From an uncultured Clostridia bacterium (GTDB taxonomy: Bacteria > Bacillota > Clostridia > Oscillospirales > Oscillospiraceae), in NCBI GenBank assembly GCA_947365965.1, contig CANAZG010000019.1, positions 1-42,611 on the forward strand: 42,611 bases of DNA, given 5' to 3'. How positions within the stretch are numbered: position 1 is the first letter of the stretch; each line of letters opens with the position of its first letter. Below the pieces are notes generated by a model. That model saw only the letters and a list, made by a program, of their open reading frames with translations, made no database searches and was not told where the DNA came from. Positions 31,244 to 35,982 of the stretch are shown here, piece by piece. Position numbers and translations under genes: made by a program.

Positions 31244-32041
31244 TCAGATGCCGAAGCGGCGGTACAGATCCGCCACCGATTCCTCGGTGGACAGGTTCTC
31301 CCCGGCCATGGCGCGGATCTGGGGCGTGTCCCCGTCCAGGAGGAGCTGGCCCTTGCCGATGAGGAGCACCCGGGAGCACAGGGCGTCGATGTCCTGCATG
31401 TCGTGGGTGGTGAGCAGGACCGTGGTTCCGCAGAGCCGGTTCTGCTCCAGGATGAAGGAGCGGACCTTCAGCTTGCTCACCGCGTCCAGGCCGATGGTGG
31501 GCTCGTCCAGAAAGAGGACCTGGGGCCCGTGGAGCAGGGCCGCCGCGATCTCGCACCGCATCCGCTGGCCCAGGGACAGCATCCGGGCCGGGGTTTTGAG
31601 CAGATCCCCCAGCTCCAGCAGGTCCGTCAGCCGGTCCAGGTTTTCCCGGAACGAGGCCTCCGGGGTCCGGTAGATGTCCCGCAGCAGCAGGAAGGACTCC
31701 ATCACCGGCACGTCCCACCACAGCTGGCTCCGCTGGCCGAAGACCACCCCCAGCCGGGCCACGTGGCGCTTCCGGTCCGTCCAGGGGGTGAGGCCGTCCA
31801 CGGTGCAGGTTCCGCTGTCGGGCCGGAGAATGCCGCTGAGGATCTTGATGGTGGTGCTCTTGCCCGCACCGTTGGGCCCGATGTAGCCCACGATCTGGCC
31901 GTCCGGGATGGAGAAGGTCATCTCCCGCAGGGCTGGTATGTCCGTGTAGTCCTGGGAGAAGAGGCTTCTCACCGCGCTGCCCAGGCCGGCCTCCCGCCGC
32001 CGGACCCGGTAGGTCTTTGAGATTCCTTTCATTTCGATCAT
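31244..32041 (-). CDS. ABC transporter ATP-binding protein (COG4586-like)
   Basis: A 265-aa ATPase. Walker A GPNGAGKST, Q-loop GVVFGQRSQLWWD, signature LSLGQRMRCEIAAALL, Walker B VLFLDEPTIGLD and switch TTHDMQD are intact. FGQRSQLWWD is characteristic of the COG4586 group, but the ~60-residue C-terminal tail seen in many members is missing. AAGGAGC precedes the ATG, which overlaps the stop of a 25-codon leader ORF (ATGA). Transcription probably starts ~32238, giving a structured leader. Confidence 0.93.
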   Translation of the reverse strand: MIEMKGISKTYRVRRREAGLGSAVRSLFSQDYTDIPALREMTFSIPDGQIVGYIGPNGAGKSTTIKILSGILRPDSGTCTVDGLTPWTDRKRHVARLGVVFGQRSQLWWDVPVMESFLLLRDIYRTPEASFRENLDRLTDLLELGDLLKTPARMLSLGQRMRCEIAAALLHGPQVLFLDEPTIGLDAVSKLKVRSFILEQNRLCGTTVLLTTHDMQDIDALCSRVLLIGKGQLLLDGDTPQIRAMAGENLSTEESVADLYRRFGI

Positions 32042-32115
32042 TGTCTTTTGCTCCTTGTCTGAAAGATGGCCCCGGGGCGGTCAGACCAGCGGATGGCGAT
32101 CAGGCGCGCCATCAT
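32038..32115 (-). CDS. Possible 25-aa leader ORF before the ABC ATPase gene
   Basis: ATGATG at 32110-32115 opens a 25-codon frame (MMARLIAIRWSDRPG...KRQ) whose TGA overlaps the ATPase ATG as ATGA. AAGG 2 nt upstream is a weak ribosome site. It could couple translation or act as a leader peptide in attenuation. It may equally be chance. Confidence 0.3.
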   Translation of the reverse strand: MMARLIAIRWSDRPGAIFQTRSKRQ

Positions 32116-32238
32116 GGCCTTAAAGGCCGGCGGGAGACAGCTCCGCCCGCAAGCTGAACAGGAGGTCACGAGCCTTCCCCGTCCAGAGCGGAGCTGCCCT
32201 CTTTCCAGAGCCGGAGTGGGAACTCCGGGACAAAAAGG
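32042..32238 (-). promoter_or_regulatory. Structured ~200-nt leader of the ABC exporter
   Basis: Non-coding apart from the small ORF. It contains CCGGAGT/ACTCCGG (32211-32228) and CAGCTCCGC/GCGGAGCTG (32138-32146 with 32188-32196) inverted repeats, then a GGCCTTTAAGGCC palindrome next to the small ORF start. Length and structure suit an attenuator or riboswitch-type control. No known class was recognised. Confidence 0.45.
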
Positions 32239-32244
32239 ACATTT

Positions 32245-32273
32245 ATTTTAGCATGTGGGGCAGAATATGTCAA
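32245..32273 (-). promoter_or_regulatory. Promoter of the ABC exporter operon
   Basis: On the minus strand TTGACA (32268-32273, perfect), 17 bp, TAAAAT (32245-32250). Confidence 0.75.
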
Positions 32274-32390
32274 GGATCAGGCTTTTCATTTTCAGGGGTT
32301 CCGCTACCCATCCACAGGGGAAAAAATCCCTATGGACGGTTAGGGGCCGTTTTCGGCGGTGAAATGACAGGCTGGATCGGCGGAGCGGCG

Positions 32391-32424
32391 AAAGAGAGGA
32401 CCGCCATATGGCAATCCTCTCTTT
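32391..32424. terminator. Bidirectional hairpin at the left edge of the AT-rich island
   Basis: AAAGAGAGGA (32391-32400) pairs with TCCTCTCTTT (32415-32424), around an inner GCCATATGGC palindrome, with T/A-rich ends. It probably terminates the minus-strand DUF6809-like operon. The stretch 32274-32390 holds only a weak CCA/TGG inverted repeat near 32306-32340. Confidence 0.6.
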
Positions 32425-32453
32425 ATTCGCAATTTACTTTCCTGCCCGGTCAA

Positions 32454-32732
32454 TCATTTCTCGTTATAGCCGAAAATGTCAATCATCAGACGTACGCCCA
32501 GACAAAAGGCATGTTCAAAAAGATCTACCGCATCTTCTGCGTCAGCCTGCGATTCCAATTCTTGCATTTCCGCAAACTTCTTGTATTCTTCAGGTGACAG
32601 CAGGTTTTTGAAATGCTGTACTATGTCATCAATTTTATCAGTAAGCGCGATACGTTCAGGGGAGTACACACGCCTGCGCTCCCACGGGCTGACGTTGCCA
32701 TAGTAGAGTTCGCGTATCATGGATTCTCTCAT
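32454..32732 (-). CDS. DUF6809-like protein, copy 2
   Basis: A 92-aa helical protein. IRELYYGNVSPWERR at the start and DAVDLFEHAFCLGVRLMIDI at the end match the pattern I associate with DUF6809 proteins of Clostridial mobile elements (LYYGNIxPxE... FxxGxxLGxxLM); that assignment is from memory of the family pattern, not a search. Its ATG overlaps the stop of the previous gene (ATGA), so the pair is translationally coupled. Function unknown. AT-rich relative to the chromosome. Confidence 0.8.
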   Translation of the reverse strand: MRESMIRELYYGNVSPWERRRVYSPERIALTDKIDDIVQHFKNLLSPEEYKKFAEMQELESQADAEDAVDLFEHAFCLGVRLMIDIFGYNEK

Positions 32733-33001
32733 AACACATCCCCCCTGCCCTCTATCAGTTCCGCCATAAGCTGCGCCCCAAAATGGAACGCAAAACGGAA
32801 GCGGTCAAAGTCCATCATGTCCTCGACTTTACAGCTGGCATCTAAGTATGCATCCAGCAGGTCTTTTTGCTCGTCTGTCATAGAAGCGGCGAGCAATTCC
32901 AGATGTTCGCTTTTGATACGCGCCGTTCTGACAAACGGCGCGTCCTGCGCGTGAATTTTCTCGCGGGGCAGATTGTAGAGCATTTCCAGAATGTTTTCCA
33001 C
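32729..33001 (-). CDS. DUF6809-like protein, copy 1 (GTG start)
   Basis: A 90-aa protein paralogous to the next gene: ENILEMLYNLPREKIHAQD at the start, DFDRFRFAFHFGAQLMAELI at the end. The start is GTG (32999-33001), ~10 nt after AAAGGA. It lies in the same frame that the 52-codon small ORF of the neighbouring array would have if its G-run had three Gs. Here the first ~19 codons of that ORF (33002-33057) run directly into this gene with two Gs, giving a one-base offset. Function unknown. Confidence 0.8.
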   Translation of the reverse strand: MENILEMLYNLPREKIHAQDAPFVRTARIKSEHLELLAASMTDEQKDLLDAYLDASCKVEDMMDFDRFRFAFHFGAQLMAELIEGRGDVL

Positions 33002-33057
33002 GTTTGAATCGTCCTTTCCTTTTTGTCCGATATTACTTGAAAGGAAAGCTGACGCAT
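33001..33057 (-). pseudogene. 5' fragment of the array small ORF (copy L)
   Basis: Same first codons as the intact copy (MRQLSFQVISDKK), then a two-G version of the GGG run shifts the frame. The sequence similarity stops at TCAAAC, where the DUF6809-like gene begins. The shifted frame continues about 40 codons antiphase to that gene. Confidence 0.55.
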
Positions 33058-33103
33058 GATATAATATTTACGTCGCTTTTGCCTTTGGGCAATAGTCGGC
33101 TGG

Positions 33104-33142
33104 GGAAGTGGCGTGATACTTTAGCGAGTGGGCGCCACTTCC
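33104..33142. repeat. Inverted repeat of the array, copy L
   Basis: GGAAGTGGCG (33104-33113) with CGCCACTTCC (33133-33142), a 10-bp perfect stem and 19-nt loop, between an RHH gene and the small-ORF start. The same arms recur at 33597-33635 and 34100-34139 with different loops. No T-run, so more likely a protein site or RNA processing/stability element than a terminator. Confidence 0.65.
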
Positions 33143-33144
33143 TT

Positions 33145-33324
33145 CTATTTCTTCTTGAGATCGTCATGTACCTTATGGACACCACGCCTAACAACTTCCG
33201 CTTTTGATACTTCAAGTTCTTCAACACACTCGTCTAGCTTCTCAGCCGTTTCTTTATCAAGGCGGACTTTGAGAGAAATGTCCTTCGGGTTATCGGTAGG
33301 ACGTCCCATTTTTTTATTCCCCAA
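33145..33324 (-). CDS. Ribbon-helix-helix protein, array copy 1
   Basis: A 59-aa RHH/CopG-like DNA-binding protein. It begins MGNKKMGRPTDNPKDI, has an alternating beta strand ISLKVRLDKETAEKLDECV and a helix SKAEVVRRGVHKVHDDL, the usual RHH layout (strand, helix A, turn, helix B). All three array members have AGGTGA, 6 nt, then TTG, so I take TTG at 33322-33324 as start. The protein likely forms a dimer that represses its own promoter (33357-33385). Confidence 0.82.
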   Translation of the reverse strand: MGNKKMGRPTDNPKDISLKVRLDKETAEKLDECVEELEVSKAEVVRRGVHKVHDDLKKK

Positions 33325-33356
33325 CAATTATCACCTCACTTTTTGGGGTCACTAAT

Positions 33357-33385
33357 ATTATAACTTACCGACGTCGCAAAGTTAA
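33357..33385 (-). promoter_or_regulatory. Promoter of RHH copy 1
   Basis: On the minus strand TTAACT (33380-33385), 17 bp, TATAAT (33357-33362). A half operator TTTTGGGGT (33341-33349, plus strand) follows the -10. Confidence 0.55.
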
Positions 33386-33403
33386 TGGTTTCTCTTTTGG
33401 GTT

Positions 33404-33551
33404 TTATAATTCTTTGTTCTGGTTTCTGCGTGGCTGCTGCTCCTGACGCATGATACAGTAAACGCTTCTGCGGATTTGCTCGACTTCCTTTACCTCGTTT
33501 GAACCGTCCTTTCTTTTTGTCCGATATTACTTGAAAGGAAAGATGACGCAT
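33404..33551 (-). pseudogene. Array small ORF, copy M (frameshifted)
   Basis: It starts MRHLSFQVISDKK like the intact copy, but the G-run has one G where the intact copy has three, shifting translation into another frame (a 71-codon unrelated reading to 33336). The original frame resumes after the shift as EVKEVEQIRRSVYCIMRQEQ and ends at TAA 33404-33406. A 9-bp in-frame deletion (three residues) occurred without frame loss, which suggests past coding function. Confidence 0.7.
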
Positions 33552-33596
33552 GATATAATATTTACGTCACTTTTGCCTTTGGGCAATAGTCGGCTG

Positions 33597-33635
33597 GGGA
33601 AGTGGTGGATTCTTTGTGGGAGTGCGCCACTTCCC
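33597..33635. repeat. Inverted repeat of the array, copy M
   Basis: GGGAAGTGG (33597-33605) with CCACTTCCC (33627-33635), 21-nt loop. Same arms as copies L and R. Confidence 0.65.
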
Positions 33636-33636
33636 A

Positions 33637-33816
33637 TCATTTTTCTTGTAGGCTCTCATACAGGCTGTGAACACCGCGTCTTAAAACCTCAGAGCGTGTG
33701 ATATTGAGTTTTGTCATGCAATACTCAATTTTTTCCATTGTTTCCTTGTCGGCTCGTGTTTTAATCTGAGTGTCCAGTGGTTTCTCTGGATGGGGGCCTG
33801 GCTTTTTGCGTGCCAA
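33637..33816 (-). CDS. Ribbon-helix-helix protein, array copy 2
   Basis: A 59-aa protein that short-ORF cut-offs miss. It starts MARKKPGPHPEKPLDTQIKT, with strand then helix ADKETMEKIEYCMTKL and second helix TRSEVLRRGVHSLYESL. The TTG start at 33814-33816 has AGGTGA 6 nt upstream. It is strongly diverged from copies 1 and 3 (shared mainly the R-R-G turn of helix B), while the DNA between copies is nearly identical. It has its own TTGACA promoter with an inverted-repeat operator. Confidence 0.8.
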   Translation of the reverse strand: MARKKPGPHPEKPLDTQIKTRADKETMEKIEYCMTKLNITRSEVLRRGVHSLYESLQEK

Positions 33817-33833
33817 ACAGCGTCACCTCCAAC

Positions 33834-33877
33834 TTGGGGTACAAGTTAATTTTACAACTTGGACCCCAAATTGTCAA
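33834..33877 (-). promoter_or_regulatory. Promoter and operator of RHH copy 2
   Basis: TTGACA (33872-33877, perfect), 17 bp, TAAAAT (33849-33854) on the minus strand. An inverted repeat TTGGGGT (33834-33840) / ACCCCAA (33863-33869) brackets the -10, a classic layout for autorepression by an RHH dimer. Confidence 0.65.
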
Positions 33878-33895
33878 CACCCATTTTCACATGAT

Positions 33896-34054
33896 TTATA
33901 AAACGACACCTTGCGTTCTGTGTGGCTGCTGTTCCCGCTGCTCCCGGCGCATGATACTGTAAACGCTTCTGCGGATTTGCTCGGCTTCCTTTACCTCGTT
34001 TGAACCGTCCTTTCCCTTTTTGTCCGATATTACTTGAAAGGAAAGCTGACGCAT
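33896..34054 (-). CDS. Small basic protein of the RHH array, intact copy R (52 aa)
   Basis: The only full-length copy of the array's small ORF. It reads MRQLSFQVISDKKGKDGSNE, then VKEAEQIRRSVYSIMRREQR and EQQPHRTQGVVL. It is Arg/Gln-rich and helical. Across copies most nucleotide changes in the C-terminal half are at third positions or give similar residues, which supports real coding. No clear ribosome site precedes the ATG; a GCC-AAAA-GGC hairpin lies 20-33 nt upstream. Family unknown to me. It follows an RHH gene in each module, so a paired function (partner of the RHH protein, or mobile-element accessory) is a guess. Confidence 0.6.
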   Translation of the reverse strand: MRQLSFQVISDKKGKDGSNEVKEAEQIRRSVYSIMRREQREQQPHRTQGVVL

Positions 34055-34099
34055 GATATAGTATTTACGTCACTTTTGCCTTTTGGCAATAGTCGGCTG

Positions 34100-34139
34100 G
34101 GGAAGTGGTGTGGTTCTTGGTAGGAGTGCGCCACTTCCC
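34100..34139. repeat. Inverted repeat of the array, copy R
   Basis: GGGAAGTGG (34100-34108) with CCACTTCCC (34131-34139), 22-nt loop. Confidence 0.65.
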
Positions 34140-34140
34140 A

Positions 34141-34317
34141 TCATTTTTTCAGGTCGTCCTTTAACTTCTTAATCCCTCGCCGCGCCGCTTCCATACGGGG
34201 AACCTGTTCTTGTTTGCAATATTGCTCAAGAATTTCCTTGCATTCCTCATCATATTTTACGGTCATGTGATAGGGTTTTGGATTGTCAGTAGGACGCCCC
34301 ATTTTTTTATCACCCAA
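34141..34317 (-). CDS. Ribbon-helix-helix protein, array copy 3
   Basis: A 58-aa protein. It begins MGDKKMGRPTDNPKPYHMTV, has helix A DEECKEILEQYCKQE and helix B RMEAARRGIKKLKDDL. TTG at 34315-34317 follows AGGAGGTGA with 6 nt spacing, matching the other two copies; an internal ATG at 34302 is the alternative. Likely an autorepressor, as its promoter also carries a TTTGGG/CCCAAA inverted repeat. Confidence 0.8.
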   Translation of the reverse strand: MGDKKMGRPTDNPKPYHMTVKYDEECKEILEQYCKQEQVPRMEAARRGIKKLKDDLKK

Positions 34318-34334
34318 AATTTGTCACCTCCTAC

Positions 34335-34377
34335 TTTGGGACTTCTTAAGTATAAACTAAAGGAACCCCAAAATCAA
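34335..34377 (-). promoter_or_regulatory. Promoter and operator of RHH copy 3
   Basis: TTGATT (34372-34377), 17 bp, TATACT (34349-34354) on the minus strand. TTTGGG (34335-34340) and CCCAAA (34367-34372) bracket the -10 as in copy 2. Confidence 0.6.
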
Positions 34378-34398
34378 GGGCTTCTATCTGGAACTTTA

Positions 34399-34499
34399 TC
34401 ATTCCTTGTTTTGGTTTCTGTATGGCTGCTGTTCCCGCTGTTCCTGGCGCATAATACTATAAACGTTTCTGCGGATTTGCTCGGCTTCCTTTACCTCGT
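34399..34499 (-). pseudogene. 3' fragment of the array small ORF, outermost copy
   Basis: Only the C-terminal ~32 codons (EVKEAEQIRRNVYSIMRQEQ ... NQNKE, stop at 34399-34401) remain. The similarity ends at 34499, the border with the GC-rich chromosome. Changes relative to copy R are mostly synonymous. Confidence 0.65.
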
Positions 34500-34555
34500 C
34501 TTTGAGTGCAAAATACGATATATTCCTTTGGGATCATACAGCAGGAGATGGTTTT

Positions 34556-34843
34556 ATGAACGAAAAGACCTATGAATTTACCGCTCTGATCGAGCCCGTC
34601 CCGGACAAGGGCGGGGCCTTTGTCCGCTTCCCCTACGACCTGCGCCAGGAGTTCGGACGGGGGCGGGTGAAGGTCCGGGCCACCTTTGACAGTGTGGTCT
34701 ACGAGGGCAGCTTGGTCAACATGGGCGTGAAGAACGAGGACGGGTCCGTGTGCCACATCATCGGCATCCGCAAGGACATCCAGCGCAGCATCGGCAAGGG
34801 TCCCGGGGACCGGGTGGCGGTGACCATCCGGGAGCGGCCGTAG
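34556..34843 (+). CDS. DUF1905-domain protein
   Basis: A 95-aa small beta-barrel-like protein. YEFTALIEPVPDKGGAFVRF followed by PYDLRQEFGRGRVKVRATFD is the DUF1905 pattern, ending GKGPGDRVAVTIRERP. Function unknown; the fold is often joined to YdeI/OmpD-associated domains. AGGAGA 7 nt upstream supports the ATG; the frame is open slightly further left across the array border. It begins 57 bp right of the foreign array and is followed after 12 nt by the XdhC-like gene. Confidence 0.9.
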   Translation: MNEKTYEFTALIEPVPDKGGAFVRFPYDLRQEFGRGRVKVRATFDSVVYEGSLVNMGVKNEDGSVCHIIGIRKDIQRSIGKGPGDRVAVTIRERP

Positions 34844-34855
34844 GAGGGGCGGGCC

Positions 34856-35908
34856 ATGAAAGATTTGTTCAGTACCCTGGCGGCCCAGCTGGACCGGGGC
34901 GCGGTGCTCTGCACCATCGCGGCCAGCCGGGGCTCCACCCCCCGGGGCGCGGGGGCCCGGATGCTGGTGACGGCGGCGGGCAGAGCGGCCGGCACGGTGG
35001 GCGGCGGCGAGGTGGAGCGGCGGGCCGAGGCCCTGGCGCTGTCCATGCTGGCGGAGAAGCGGTCCTGCTTTGAGACCTACCGCCTCTCCGCCGGGGAGAT
35101 CGCCGACATCGGCATGATCTGCGGCGGGGACGTGGAAATCTTTTTCCAGTACTTTGACCCTGCTGACAGGGACGCCCGGGAGGCGGCGGCCCGGATTCTG
35201 GACCTGCTGGACCGGCCGGGGCCCTCCTGGCTGGTCACGGCGGCGGAGGGGGCCGGGTGGCGCATGGGGACCTATGACCGGCAAAACGGCCTGCGGGGCC
35301 TGGACCTGCCGCCGGAGACCCTGGAGGGGCTGCTGGCGGGCCGGGGCCGGCTGGAGCGGCAGGGGGCCCGGACCCTCTTCGCCCAGCCCCTTGTCCGGCC
35401 GGGTACCGTATACCTCTTCGGCGCCGGCCACGTCTCCCAGGCGCTGGCCGGGATTCTGGCCATGGCGGAGTTCCGGGTGGCGGTCTATGACCAGCGGCCC
35501 GGTGCGGTGGACCGGGAATATTTCCCCGATGCGGCGGCGCGGGTCTCCGGCCCCTTTCGGGAGGCCCTGGCCCGGCTGGACCCCATCACGGCGGAGGACT
35601 ACCTGGTCATCATGACCCCGGGCCACCAGGGGGACTATCAGGTCCTCTCACAGGCCCTCCGCACCCCGGCCAGGTATATCGGCTGCATCGGCAGCCGGAA
35701 AAAGGCGGCCGCCACCCGGGAGCGCCTGCTGGCGGAGGGCTTCACGGCCCAGGAGATCGACCGGGTCCGGTCCCCCATCGGCCTGCCCATCGGCGGGGAG
35801 ACCCCGGCGGAGGTGGCGGTATCCGTGGCCGCCCAGCTGATCGCCTGCCGGTCCGGACGGCTGGACGCCCTGCCGATAATCCCGCAGCAGCAGGAAGCCC
35901 ACCTCTAA
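34856..35908 (+). CDS. XdhC/CoxI-family protein
   Basis: A 350-aa protein of the XdhC/CoxI family, which inserts or sulfurates the molybdenum cofactor for xanthine dehydrogenase-type enzymes. RGSTPRGAGARMLV and GTVGGGEVERRAEA belong to the N-terminal domain with its conserved ICGGDVEIFF Cys. The C-terminal Rossmann part has VYLFGAGHVSQALAGIL and YIGCIGSRKKAAATRERL. GGAGGGGCG precedes the ATG. No molybdo-hydroxylase gene is in the window, so its client enzyme is elsewhere (possibly a selenium-dependent hydroxylase as in other Clostridia; inference). Confidence 0.92.
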   Translation: MKDLFSTLAAQLDRGAVLCTIAASRGSTPRGAGARMLVTAAGRAAGTVGGGEVERRAEALALSMLAEKRSCFETYRLSAGEIADIGMICGGDVEIFFQYFDPADRDAREAAARILDLLDRPGPSWLVTAAEGAGWRMGTYDRQNGLRGLDLPPETLEGLLAGRGRLERQGARTLFAQPLVRPGTVYLFGAGHVSQALAGILAMAEFRVAVYDQRPGAVDREYFPDAAARVSGPFREALARLDPITAEDYLVIMTPGHQGDYQVLSQALRTPARYIGCIGSRKKAAATRERLLAEGFTAQEIDRVRSPIGLPIGGETPAEVAVSVAAQLIACRSGRLDALPIIPQQQEAHL

Positions 35909-35910
35909 AA

Positions 35911-35948
35911 TTTTCTTTTGATTCTTTTCTTTTATAAAAGAAAAGAAT
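35911..35948. repeat. T-rich palindromic element, copy B
   Basis: TTTTCTTTTG then a perfect 28-bp palindrome (14 bp per arm, 35921-35948). Lead-in and arms match the element at 11512-11551 except near the centre and the outermost pairs. It starts 3 nt after the XdhC stop codon. Confidence 0.6.
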
Positions 35949-35982
35949 GACCACGATTAAAAACAGAAACGGCGGTAACAAG

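Larger units (their letters stand above)
33001..34499. repeat. Tandem array of ~500-bp RHH/small-ORF modules
   Basis: The junction sequence around CGTTTGAA..CGTCC recurs at 33001, 33496 and 33997, and its left part (TTACCTCG) ends at 34499, giving periods of 495, 501 and 501 bp. Constant parts (small ORF, hairpin and ~100 bp between) are nearly identical between copies; the RHH genes in between are strongly diverged. The whole block is AT-rich against a GC-rich chromosome, so it is horizontally acquired. Confidence 0.85.

Noticed and set aside
33336-33551. A 71-codon protein read from the array small-ORF start
   Set aside because: It results from the one-G frameshift; the conserved frame continues as EVKEVEQIRRS in another phase, so it is treated as a pseudogene.
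33104-34139. Array inverted repeats as ordinary terminators
   Set aside because: All three lack a T-run after the stem on either strand and conserve stem sequence but not loop, which fits a protein-binding or processing site better.
34457-35626. A 389-codon frame antisense to DUF1905/XdhC that runs into the array
   Set aside because: Antisense to two good genes; the array part is a different frame of the small-ORF fragment.
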